Below, in pieces: positions 1 through 10,883 of a DNA stretch of 64,000 nt (its first letter is position 1; every line of letters begins with the position of its first letter). The notes under the pieces are model-generated. The model did not search any database. It had not been told where the DNA came from and worked only from the letters and a program-made list of their open reading frames with translations. The DNA comes from Halichondria panicea (lineage: Eukaryota > Porifera > Demospongiae > Suberitida > Halichondriidae). The stretch covers positions 1,569,001-1,633,000 of the forward strand of contig NC_087391.1 in the NCBI RefSeq assembly GCF_963675165.1, written 5' to 3'. The translations under genes were made by a program, and so were the position numbers.

Positions 1-49
1 TTTTGTGCTATGCATTAACCCAAATTTGGATTGTGTTTGTTAATTGATT

Positions 50-690
50 GTTTGTCTTTCTGCTGCAGATTTTACTCTCTACACTGCTTTCTCTACCCAT
101 CACTGCCCCGCTGTACCAAAAAAGCACGAGATAACTATATTAAACGACGAAAAAAACCAAAATAATTCTGCTTTTATAATTTTGTGCTTATTTTCCAACC
201 AATAATTATATCATTTATTCTTAAATTGAAGCTAAGTGACAAAAACAACAAGAAAATAATGACCACAGCATATTATACTTTATATTTTCTAACGGCCCGG
301 TTCAATGTATATAGCACGAAATTTCTGTTTTCGAGGGTTAGCAATCCTCCACCAAAATTGCTCCATGACATAGCAACAGCGGATGCAACATGCATTGACA
401 TATATACCCTAACGTTGCATTGACATACCCATATAGTGCCAACGAAATGTTTTTCCATGAAAGTTTAGTGTCTCAAAATGTCACGCTATACAGTATATTT
501 CCTTAAGCGGTTCAGTGTGAGCATTAAGCTCATGCAGGACGTTAGTTTGTGTCTGACTATAATTATAGCATAAATCCTGCACAGAACATAGAGACTTCCA
601 TGTATCTATATTTAAGCGACTTCACAAGGGTGTCGTAACAATCTTTCTTGCTCAGGCAATATCTATAGCACAACGTAATTATACTAATAT
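50..690 (-). pseudogene. Degenerate copy of the Syntaxin-5 last exon and 3' flank
   Basis: This stretch aligns by eye, with gaps, to 25430-26335, which holds the last STX5 exon and its 3' flank. Shared blocks are around 65-170 (matching 25435-25555), 215-270 (matching the C-terminal codons and stop near 25955-26010), 508-590 (matching the exon 5' end near 26060-26135) and 640-690 (intron side). The blocks keep the same order and minus orientation. The copy is broken by small indels and by an insertion at about 280-505 that ends like the local MITE family. No open frame survives across it. I read it as a non-functional duplicate. Nothing shows transcription. Confidence 0.65.
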
Positions 691-874
691 ACCTCAGGAT
701 GCATGCATGCATGCATGCGTGGTACTCAGCCTTCGGGCTTCAATTCAGTGCAATATATACCATGCATACGTCCCTCGTGCCCATGTTATAACTATACATA
801 TTAACACTTTAAGAACAATATAGGCAACACTAAAACACATGCAATATAGCACAGTCAATCATAATGTGCAACCT

Positions 875-2175
875 ATATACTGGTTGTATAGAAAAGTGAG
901 TTCTCTCACTTTTTTCAGTATAATGGTATAACAAAATAAAATTGCTGCTCTTTGATGTACTGAGCTAGGTACATCAAACACTGACTCAGTGCATGGACTG
1001 CATATATAGTGCATATACCCTTTTAGAAAAGTTATAGTGCCAAGTGAATGAATCTAATGCACAGGACATGATATAACAAAGCTGTATAATGTTAATGTCA
1101 GGTCGTGTAATCCTCCTGCAAGAGGAATGTACAGTTAGCATGGCTTCAGGCACATACAGTTACTGAGTTAGTCTTCTTCGCAGGCGTCTAATGAAGAAAA
1201 GGAGGCCTATATATACTACTGACTGTTTGCGCATGCGCAAAATTATTGTAAATTTGTATCAAGTCGTACACAGAGCTATATATATAGCTAGACACAGAGC
1301 TGTAGGTTTGTTGCAGCAGCTATGATGAAAGTGTTCGCTTCATTGTTTTCTCATTTATTGTTTTTGTCGCTTAGTTTCAATTTTATTGACCAAATCTATT
1401 AATAATTCAATCTGTTTGCTAATGTGCATTGGTTGGGGTGTAGCTATAGTGAAGTGAATGAATAATAATCGTGGATTGTAGGACAGCTGTACAGGTTGCA
1501 AGTTGTACACACCCATGCAATAAAGTAAGCATGATTTACAAGAACATGCACGGCCTCAACAATTAGATTCAGTTTTCCCCACAAAATTGACATTGTGCAA
1601 CAAATACCGTAGCTGGTTATTTTTGAGGATTGACCCAGAAAAACGAAAATTTAGTGCCTCGAAAATTAGGGTACATGCAGCAATGCTAGACTGGCGGCGA
1701 CAAGCGCAAGCGACTGGCCAACTGCCTATATAAGTCACTCGTCTCAGCGGAAGTGTATAGATCATATGACACTACCAAACATGCATGTAGATAATGTGGT
1801 TAAATTTTGCTATGAGATTTAGCTACTATATATTGAATTCCCTGAAGTGTAAGTGCGGTTACAATTACAGGGCTAATATGATGTTGAGCAATCTGATAGG
1901 CTGCAATGCTCATTGCAGCTGAGACGAGTGACTGATAGGAAGTTTGCCAGTCCCTCGCGCTACGCATGCGAGGGGCTGTCACCGCCAGTCTATAGCAATG
2001 CATGGACTATAAATACAATTCCACCCCGACATCGATCCAATTATCCTTAAATATCCTCCCCATTCTGACGAGCTATCAGTGCAGTGCATAGAGTTTTTAA
2101 TTTGATTCCTGCCAGCCAGTATAATGCAAGCTATATACATATATAGCACCGCTGAACTATATACTCTACAATTCA
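875..2175 (+). repeat. Dispersed repeat, copy 1, carrying an STX5-derived fragment
   Basis: Positions 875-1853 match 15075-16067 at high identity (about 95% by eye). Similarity resumes at 2055-2175 versus 16377-16490 after a divergent middle. Within it, 1318-1516 is the reverse complement of about 25765-25995: it contains the STX5 stretch ATGATGAAAGTGTTCGCT, the end of the tail-anchor codons with the TAG stop, and 3' flank. The segment 1675-1750 reappears inverted at about 1915-2005, giving a foldback. A 69-codon minus frame at 1556-1765 is shared by both copies but looks like chance. No transposase is encoded, so the element would be non-autonomous. Confidence 0.8.
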
Positions 2176-2664
2176 GATACGCAAATGTTCTTTTCTCTTC
2201 GAAGGCCGGTGAAGGAGGCTAAATAAATACCTTTCTGCATGCAAGTACACGGCAAAATTTTCGATGAACTGAAGTCTACAGACTAGACCTATATACACCC
2301 ATGTTTTCATTTATGATATTTAGTTTCTCATGCAAGACATTTCGAAAACACCATTATATTGTATTTTCACTGCAATAATTATACTTGAGGTGCCAATTTA
2401 TAAGCCATAATTTTCAAATTCCCTTGTAGCCCTGAGGTGCATGGCAAAAGTGCACGTCAGTATATAGGTGGGAAATATTATAGATTAACACTACATGGCG
2501 AGAGGCATTAGCACAGCTTACAACACTACCGTAGCTCGTTATAATTAGTTGACTTCTTTCTCTATGCTTATAATACAAAAACAAGACTAGATATAGTATT
2601 GAATTTCACCCATATTCTATTATAATTATGATGCATATAATTATCATTATAGCTGTGATATCGT
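2176..2664. other. AT-rich intergenic DNA, no gene seen
   Basis: AT-rich spacer 3' of the GT92 copy. It contains the short block at 2199-2225 (ending gaaggaggcta) that also ends repeats near 20765 and 44418. Nothing else recognisable. Confidence 0.5.
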
Positions 2665-3950
2665 TTAAATTTTGCAATTAGCATTACGAGGTAGGTGTAT
2701 TAATTCCTGAGCCCTAACATGAGCTATGTAAGCTACATTGCCAGGTGGATGAACGATTGTTGTTCCTCCCAACCTTCCAGCTGTAGAATGAATTCCAACC
2801 GATGTCGTCAGGGTTGGTCTACAAGCAAATTTTGTCTCCGGTGCCGTCCAGAATTCTTTAACTTTGAGTAAACGTGTTATATTTCCGTCTTTCAAATTTG
2901 ATAACGGTTGTGTTAAGCCACAATCCGGAAAATATTTGAGCCATACAAATTCAGCTGATACTTGATTGTCCTCAAGGAAAAATTGATTGATGTAGTCATG
3001 TATATTAGTCTTGTTAGGTAAACGTGGGATAAAAAAGTCATCAGTATCTAAAAAGAAGGCAAATTCAAACACTTCTCAATAGTGATACATACAATCATGA
3101 TAGTTTAGAAGTTGTGAGTGGTAGTAAATCTGTGATATATCGAAATATGTTTTGCGATTCTCTACTTTCAGGAAACCTTCTTGAATATAACTTTCAACAA
3201 TTTTGAGATTTTCATTGTCACTTATAAATTGCTCTTCAACATATAATTGAACCAAATCAACTCCAATAGTCTTCTGATATTTCAGCCACTCACTTAACCA
3301 AGGTGGTTTGCCAAAGCAGTTTGTACAAACAACAACTTTGTCTTTATAGTCATCTCTACGTGCAGGGTATGTAATGTCAATAGTACTTGTTATTGCTTCT
3401 TTCGAGTTTGGAAGTGGACGGTAACGCACAAAAGCGGTGCTGTTTTCATGGAGTTCAAGATCGTAACAATCAATCATTACTTCCTCATGAGTAAGTTTTG
3501 GGTAATGTTGAGTAATCCACAGAAAGTAAAGAGTAAAATCTTGAAAGTTTTAGCGTTAATGGAATCAGCACCACAGCCTTCATTCAATTAACCCATGTTT
3601 GCGTATTTCCATAGAGACCTCTGCAAAAATCACTACTGTGTTAACGGAATGTTTGCGACCATTTCTCGCACGTGTGTCAATGTATGCTGATCAAATAACC
3701 ATAGAAGAATAGACATCTGACCCTGAATGAACTTGTTGGGTTAACACTACCTTTTGCTCCCAAGTACCATTAGAAATAACTTCTAATCTAGTAACCTTTT
3801 GCTTCGGAGTACCTTCTATTTGTGGTGAGCTTTTAGTATATGAAGTAGCATATGTATTTGGAGCATATTGATAGATATAGATGACACCGACCAAAAGAAG
3901 TACCAATGAAGAAGATCCGTAAAAGTCCTCTTCAACTTGTTATCAATCAT
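2665..3950 (-). pseudogene. GT92 (DUF23) glycosyltransferase with several disabling lesions
   Basis: Read on the minus strand this is an intronless type II membrane glycosyltransferase of family GT92. Visible parts in order: Met at 3950, a hydrophobic anchor (VLLLVGVIYIY), a block SAYIDTRARNG typical of the family start, then VVVCTNCFGKPPWLSEWL, GVDLVQLYV, FFLDTDDFF (the acidic motif) and a GIHS...AHVRAQE C-terminal region ending at 2665. Lesions: a 1-base frameshift near 3905 inside the anchor, an in-frame TGA near 3691, frame loss with several stops around 3480-3600, and an in-frame TGA at 3076-3078 just before the acidic motif. Family members transfer sugars in the Golgi. This copy cannot make a full protein as read. 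Assembly error could explain one lesion but hardly all. Confidence 0.75.
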
Positions 3951-5728
3951 AATTATCCTAAAATCTACAACGTTCTTTTTGCAGCAAGGCCGAATCATTA
4001 TGCCTTGGTGCGCATGCGCAAGCGAGGTATACGGTAGTGTGTTTGTGTGTGTGTGTCTGTCACTCTGTGTCTGTGTCTGTGTAGACTACAGCTGCTCAAG
4101 GATGAATCAAGTGCAAGTAAGAGTTTCTATGGTTAGGCTGACTATTGGGTACTACCTGATTCTTCCAGGTACTACCTCAAAAAAGAAATTTCCCACCTAT
4201 TACAAAGTATTAAAACGTCAATAAAAAGCAATAAAGTAATTGGCAATAGTGTGCAAAAAATAATAAAATGTGAGTGCAAAAAGCTATAAACTGCATACAG
4301 AAATAAAATGTGAGTGTAACAGCCTATAAATTTAAACTGGGTACTGCTCAGCCATATTTTCTAAAAGTTTTTCGAGTAAATCCGATGCTCCAAACCTTCT
4401 TCTCCACAAAAACTCGATAGGATACGTGCTCTTCTGAAAAGGCTGCAATGGCATTCCAAGTAAGCAAAACAAACATTAATTTGTAGGTAACCATTCCTGG
4501 CAATTGAAGGCCACAATAATGTTGAATAGCATCCCATTATTGTTTCGAGCATTCGAAAGCAGCACTGCCATGTTAGTAGTTTGGTCAGCAGTACTTCACT
4601 TCAACATCTAGTCAAACACGTCTCCAAGATACATGCGTACATGTAAAGTGGGCTGTCCAGCACACATTCATGTATATGAGTTGATACTTCCCATCATTTG
4701 CTGTTTCCATTGAACCCAGCAACCATTCACTCGAATCTAGAAAACAAAGCAACAAAAATTGCAGCTCTAAAGCAAGTATTCTTTAACAGAGAAGTGGATA
4801 CAACAAAATATAGTAACATACGATACTATCGAAGACAGGTATATTTCGTCACTTTTCAAACATAATACTTGGTACATGCATTCTTTATACATTTTGTAGG
4901 CTAAGGAAAAATTACTAGAATAAAACGCTCCATCTAGCTAGTCTCATCCACAAAGCAGATTTGTTTCACTACACGTTTAAATTAAATGTATGAACGTACA
5001 TGTATGTAAATAGGATGTTTAATTATGACAAACAGGGAGGAAGAGGAAAAAAAGAGGTGCAACGAATGCTCTGAAGTAAAAGAAGATTGTGGTTTGTGTC
5101 AAACATGCAAAGACATATTGGGGGCAGTATATGCAAGAAACAATGATTATAGAAACTGCGTTTAAACAGTTAATACGTAACTTAATCATTGATACTCACC
5201 GGCACAATGCAGGCATCTTGTAACCAAGACAATCTTCTCAAAGTATGTGTTGTACCTCTTTCTCTTTTTTTCTCCCTGTTTGTCATACTCATTTATATAT
5301 CTCATGCATTTACATGCAGATACATTCATACATTAAAGCGTGTAGTGAAACAAAAAATTTACTGCTTTGTGGCTGAGATTAGATGGACTCAGGAGCGTTT
5401 TCTTCCAGTAATTTCTCCTTAGCCTACAAATGTATAAGGAAATAATTATAATGTTATGGTACCAATAATTGGAAAAGTGACGACATACCTGTCTTAGTGC
5501 TTTTATTCGCATGTTGTCCTATTATTCATTGTGATTCGTACAGTGATTAATCGCGTATCAGTAATTGCCTTGACGACCACACGTTCGAATAACGGCCGTG
5601 GCAAATTTTTTTTACTGAAACTGCAGCTAAAAATGTCCTTAAAACTGCATCACAAACGATTAACAATCAATAGTAAGGCTACTCGTGCAATATGGGATTA
5701 ATAGCACGAGGATACTAATTGTCTAATC
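3951..5728. other. Repeat-rich intergenic region without a recognised gene
   Basis: The part around 4000-4135 (gcctggtgcgcatgcgc-type start, GT-rich run, then agctgctcaaggatgaa) belongs to the same dispersed family as 22497-22990 and 63478-64000. Part of 4400-4480 is the reverse complement of about 63650-63700. Segment 5525-5720 resembles 21120-21290. Short ORFs here have no family features. Confidence 0.5.
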
Positions 5729-6368
5729 TCATACAACAATATTGAGAAACTGAAAGGCATTACAGTGCTCGCTAAGCTAAAGGTATAGTCAGTTGCTTTG
5801 GTGTGCATGTGTTTGTGGGTTTGTTTTGGTATTTGTGGTTGCTTGCATGTAGTGTGCATACAGTAACTTGGCTGATAATTGCAACTTGCCTCAGGTGCTG
5901 TACATGCATGTCTAACAATAATGTCAAAGAATGGAGTGAATTCCAGAAGCTTGGTGAACTACAGAACTTGAGGACCTCGTATTTGTAGGTAAGAACAAGC
6001 TAGGCGGTATGCTATGATTCACCAACCCAATGCCATTGCCTGTTTTTAACAAAGCCCGTGGTTTTGGAAAATATTAAGTTGGTGAACCATAGCACACCGG
6101 CTAGCTTGTTCCCTAACCCACTAACCGCAGTTGAATATCATGCATGGAGTTGAATTGGTGATAATTATAGCATACTGGCTAGCTTTGTGCTCGTACCTAC
6201 AAATACATAATTATGACATAGTATGGCCATACAGGCAATCCCCTAGAGGAGAAGCACTCAGGTGATGGAGACTGGAGGGAGCAGGCTCTCAAGAGAGTGC
6301 CCAAACTGAAGAAGTTGGATGGAGTTCCAGTGGTAGGTCAAGCAGACGATGAGGAAGAACAACAATAA
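5729..6368 (+). pseudogene. DNAL1: 3' half of axonemal dynein light chain 1 (DNAL1), frameshifted
   Basis: Three exons match the C-terminal half of DNAL1, the leucine-rich-repeat light chain of outer-arm dynein. Exon a (about 5729-5782) gives SYNNIEKLKG...AKLK and ends AAG/gtatag. Exon b (5895-5988, after a tcag acceptor) gives VLYM, MSNNNVKEW and EDLVFVG. Exon c (6235-6368) gives [27 protein letters not shown] and an acidic tail with a TAA stop. Exon b is broken twice: a 4-base ATGC insertion between VLYM and SNN, and a 1-base deletion before EDLVFVG. Exon joins a/b and b/c are otherwise in phase. The first half of the gene is not visible upstream. I call it a 5'-truncated pseudogene. The intron 5989-6234 holds a foldback (5990-6117). 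Confidence 0.75.
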
Positions 6369-6413
6369 CTATTAGACTCCCAAATTGCTTATATTAAATA
6401 GATCTACACTTAT

Positions 6414-6617
6414 TTAATTTGTGCTATCTGTCTGGATGCTTTTATTATCTGCTAGAGGAGCTACACTGAACTGAACTTGTATTGTTTTACCTTGCACGTT
6501 CTTTCCATCAGGTCCAGATGCACTGTTAAGCATTGCTCTAGGAATTTTCAGTATTCCAGTGACTAGCCTCGAGTCTTTCATTATACACCGGCCGCTTTCC
6601 TTCACTGCTGCTTGCAT
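6414..6617 (-). CDS. Unrecognised short ORF, 67 codons
   Basis: An open frame converges with the DNAL1 copy 45 bp away. It reads as low-hydrophobic protein with KIPRAMLNSASGPDG and IQVQFSVAPLADN in its middle. Composition looks coding rather than random, but I do not recognise a family. It could be the last exon of a gene whose other exons I did not find, or a relic. No signal peptide or membrane segment. Confidence 0.25.
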   Translation of the reverse strand: MQAAVKESGRCIMKDSRLVTGILKIPRAMLNSASGPDGKNVQGKTIQVQFSVAPLADNKSIQTDSTN

Positions 6618-6738
6618 AATTATGGTAGATCTATGTATACGTAGCTAGCTTGTACTGCACGACTTAGCCCCTCCCAACACACCCATTCATATAAATATAA
6701 ATTTGGCATATGGGCATGCGCACTAAAGCATTTATAGA

Positions 6739-7068
6739 TACCGTATAGCGGGTATATTTCGAGGGTATAAATGTTCGCGGTTTTCGCGGATTGAGCCTCT
6801 ACCGCGAAAATTTATACCCACAAAAATTTATATCTTTATTGAATAGTAGGCGTGTTCAGTATTATTGACCACACCTATCGACAATAAGAGGTGCCTCACC
6901 GTTATAGGCTAGGCCTGGATTCGAGGCTAACGGTGTGGTGGTAACAGCTGCATGTTGATGTGCGCATGCGCCAAAAGGCTGGAACTCAGACCACGAAAAT
7001 AAAATCCGCGAAATCCTTTGGTCCATCCGCGAAAATTTATACCCTCGAAATATACCCGCTATACGGTA
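6739..7068. mobile_element. MITE with ACCGTATAGCGGG terminal inverted repeats
   Basis: The 5' end taccgtatagcgggtatat and the 3' end tatacccgctatacggta are inverted copies. Similarity extends inward through TTTCGAGGGTATAAA. About 330 bp, no ORF of note (a 90-codon minus frame crosses it by chance). It lies just 3' of the GalNAc-transferase gene. Confidence 0.85.
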
Positions 7069-8437
7069 ATAGACAGTAGTTGTAGTTGATTTTGTGATGG
7101 AGCAAACATTTATGTTGATATGACAAAATCCCATTCAATAGAAGTGTCTGTATTGTGTTCAGTGTCACATTGTACTAGAGTGAGGTGCTGCTCATTGCTA
7201 CTGGTAGCACAGCGTCGGGTTGCAGTGTGCACCAAGAGACCATTAGACTGGAGCTGGAAGCTTTGAGCTGTCCTGAGAGTTACACCAAGGCACAGAGTTC
7301 GCTGCTTGACACCTCCCTTGGAGTACATAGACTATACGACTGCAGGACAATAAAAAAAGAAAAACAAATGATCAACATCAGTCTGCTGTTGAGCAACTTT
7401 ACAGGAGACAAAATTACACAAACTTGTAGATGTGGCATATGGCCTCAAATTCACCTTCAACCTTTTTCAACCAGCTGAGTCAGCATTTTTGTCTCCATCT
7501 TGTATTACATCTTTTGTTAGTTTAAGAATCGTAGTAGTGTAAGCCTATCATTGCTATACCTGCTGCTACATTAAGACAGGAGTCAAAGAAACAAGGAAAG
7601 TGCAGCAACAACTGGATGTTTGTGGTTAACTTAGTTTCTGGCTCATTGCTTCGAGTGTGACTATGCTACTCACTTACTGGGTATTGTTAGCATCATCTGC
7701 TACTAGTATAGAGTGCTACAATCGTTTGCATGCAGCCTTCTGGTTTTAGCTAGGATAGCTACTTTTCATGCTTTTCTCTGTAGGTTTCCGTATTTCTTTT
7801 CTCCGTGCACACACATTCCTCCATTTAATTATGGTGTTACTATACAGTTAGTGTTTACCTGTCCCTTGACAGACTTGTCTTTGGTTGGGGAGCACTGACT
7901 GAGGACCACTGGCTGACTAGCAAATGACCTCCTAGCATCCAGGCACAGACCACTGCCAATGGTGCGCAGTTGACCATAAGTGAAGTCTTGAATTGGTGGA
8001 GCACTGTAAAACAAATAATTCCATTGCATGTTGTACTTACATGTAGCACGCATGCATCATGACCTGACATGTGATTTATGTGAGATATCTATAAGAAAGA
8101 GAAGGAACATAGTGTACTCACCTAAACTGAGGGTAGATGTTATCCAAGAACCATTGAAAATAACTTGCAATGCAACTGCTCTCTCAACTCTTGTTTCTCT
8201 GAAATACTGAATGAACACAAGATAAGTAACATTGCTTCATTACTATTGTATGGGTTGAGTGTGTGCATGGCTAGTATAATAGCTATATACTTACTCTCCA
8301 AAATCCACCTTGAGATTCTGCTCATAGTAGTACGGCTTGTAGGAGTCCATCCAGACCTCAACAGTGCGCCTAATGTTCCTATAGGCAACCACACAAAAAT
8401 ACTAGTTCAATACAACCCATTTCACTTCACTTGAAGC

Positions 8438-8957
8438 TAGCCTCGAGACCAGGCCGATCAAAATACGGCCTGGTCTCTATTGCATGGGTGATAGTGCACA
8501 TGCGCGAACTGAGTCAAGAATCTGGGTGACTCGTTATACTTTAGTAAACCTTTGTAAAATTAAACCGTAAACTAGTTTGTTTACTAGTTTCTTTCCGTAT
8601 TAATTTTAACAAATACTTGTCTCCTCTGAAGCTGTGGCTTATGCTCTCTATTGCGTTGTCGAGAAGACTTGCTGGCTAGTCTGAAGCCAGAAGAAGCTCT
8701 CATTTGTACAGAAACCAAGTTCAAAACATCACGACCATCCAACCATCATAGAGGGCCTCTTCTGGTTTCAGACTAGTGTGCAAGCCTTCTCGACAACACC
8801 ATAGAGTGCCACAGCTAGCTAGCTAGGCTATAAAGCTTCAGAATACATATAATTATAGTAGATAGTACGTGGGCGTGTATGGACCACGCCTATGATTAAT
8901 TACACATGCAATAGGTGCCAGGCCGTATTTTAATAGGCCTGCATGGATTCGAGGCTA
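8438..8957. mobile_element. Foldback MITE with 8-bp target duplication (GALNT intron)
   Basis: Ends tagcctcgagaccaggcc and its inverse (ggcct...gattcgaggcta) bound a 520-bp element flanked by the direct repeat cttgaagc (8430-8437 and 8958-8965). Its centre, about 8631-8818, is a long imperfect hairpin with roughly 70-bp arms. An 8-bp duplication fits a hAT-type element. Confidence 0.8.
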
Positions 8958-9738
8958 CTTGAAGCAGGAGTTGCTCTCAAAGAAATGCTATACTTCAATT
9001 GACTGATTGACCTCAAATGTATAGTAGTAAGTGTAGCTATAGCCCATGCACTGTGTAGACACTGTAGTGGATATAGTGGCAGGGTGACTTGCACCTTCTC
9101 TCATGAGGTTGGCATTTAATTCAATTAAGGGACTGAAGAGGTGTACTACAAGCTAATTGTTTTTTATAAAGCTTCAAAAATTATACTGATTACTTACTCA
9201 CTACACTATAGTATCTGGTTGTAGCCCAGGATTCGAAACACTTCAATGGATACACTAGCTGAAGATCACCCCTCACCTTGTAACAGTACTGTGGTACGAG
9301 TTCCCCTCTCCAAACGAGTATGGCATGGCTGACCGGAAGATGTGTCCAACATGAGAACAAGGAATGATCTCCATACTACCTCCACACATCCACACTCGCA
9401 GGGATAGCTCTGTGTGTGCATGCATGGTGGTCATAAGAGATTATAATAATTATACAGTATAAGCTAGGACAACTCTGCATGAGATAGAGAGAGTGGAATG
9501 CTGTAAAATACAAGATTGTATAAGGGGGAATTCTTAAGATAAAAAGTTATAGCATGATGGTTGTTGCCACTATAGCAAAATTAAGAAGCCAGCTGTTATA
9601 TAGCTAATTGAGACAGACTTACTCACATTCTCTCCTCCCCATATCTCCATCTGTCCATCATACAGACCAATGTGCTCAAACCATGTCTTGTCCACTGCAA
9701 ACAGCCTTCCAGCAATTGCAGGGGTCCTGCAAACCCCA

Positions 9739-9863
9739 CCAGAGGGGGGGGGGGGGGGTGGTTATATAGTATGCCTGCATGTCTGGGTGAAGTGTTTGGC
9801 TAGTTTCCACCCTCACAATGCATATGTGGTGGTGGTGGTGGTGGTGGTGGTGGTGGTGGTGTA
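9739..9863. repeat. Poly-G run and GTG microsatellite
   Basis: A G-run at about 9745-9759 and a (GTG)n run at about 9827-9861 in a GALNT intron. The antisense His-repeat ORF they create is an artefact. (CA)n runs follow at about 10813-10880. Confidence 0.85.
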
Positions 9864-10846
9864 TAGCTAGACATGCACGGTTATATACAACTAGGTGTAT
9901 GGGTGGCTGGTACCTGATGGGGTCCACTGGTGATCGTGATCGCATCTCCTTAGAGGACATTGTGTCCCACTTGAAGTGAAGGTTGGACCCAAAACCACCT
10001 GCAGTGAGAGAACCAGTCAGAGCAGCTACATGCATGTACAAAACAATGCTAAGTATATACAAACAACAAATATTAATGTAGTGAATCTATTGCACTATCT
10101 ATATCATGTTGTTTCTGAGATGTAGCATTGTTTTGTTACAGGCAATCAATTCTACTGTGTTTTACATACAGGAGGATGGTTTTATCACTTGTCCCTTATA
10201 TAAACTCCCTATATGACCTCAATAGATGGTAGGGGATGCCCTGGGGGAATTCATAGGGTAACTAAATGTAACCCACCTCTGACCACGGGGCTAGCCAGTG
10301 TGTAGCTCATGTCGTCTTTGTTCAGAATATCAATAACTGGTGAAACAACGTGAGACGAGTTCTGTAGCACAAAAGAAACACACGTCTCTAAGAGGTGTGC
10401 ATGATATCTACACCATCGGTATAATAACACAATGTCCAAAAAAGTCCAGGCTGCATAGTTGGTTAAACTCTTAAAATGCTTTTCCTATTGGTAGGCACTA
10501 CTCACTTCCTTGATCCGACTGAGGAGAGGTTCTAACCATCCCTGAGTGGCCTCACAATGGCTGTCCAGGAATAGTACCACTGGACCAATGGCTTGTTCAG
10601 TTCCAATAATCCGAGACTTTATGAGACCATGTCTAGATTTCATACGGAGCAACTTCACTTTAGGAATGGCTTGCAACAGTTCACCATCTTGTGCTGTAGG
10701 GCAGATAGTTAGGTCATTGATTCAACTACAATAATAGCATTACGATCACGGCTGAAATCATCCACTAAAATGATCTCTTGTATTAGCTTTGGAGGGCTTC
10801 TGTTCAGCACACTACACACACACACACACACACACACATCAGTCAC

Positions 10847-10883
<37 letters not shown>

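Noticed and set aside
1556-1765. 69-codon minus ORF, repeated at 15768-15977
   Set aside because: It is conserved only because it lies in a duplicated repeat; the copies differ at synonymous and non-synonymous sites alike and it has no family features.
3076-3078. TGA as selenocysteine or a variant genetic code
   Set aside because: The aligned position is not a Cys site in the family, other stops and frameshifts occur in the same gene, and TGA ends an intact gene (Fringe-B) in this window.
9676-10062. Minus-strand ORF with a 13-His run
   Set aside because: The His run is the antisense of a (GTG)n microsatellite in a GALNT intron; only the short stretch at 9914-9998 is a real exon, and it uses its own splice sites.
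10813-10880. CA-repeat tracts as a CRISPR-like array
   Set aside because: Simple dinucleotide repeats in a eukaryotic intron, with no spacers or conserved repeat unit.
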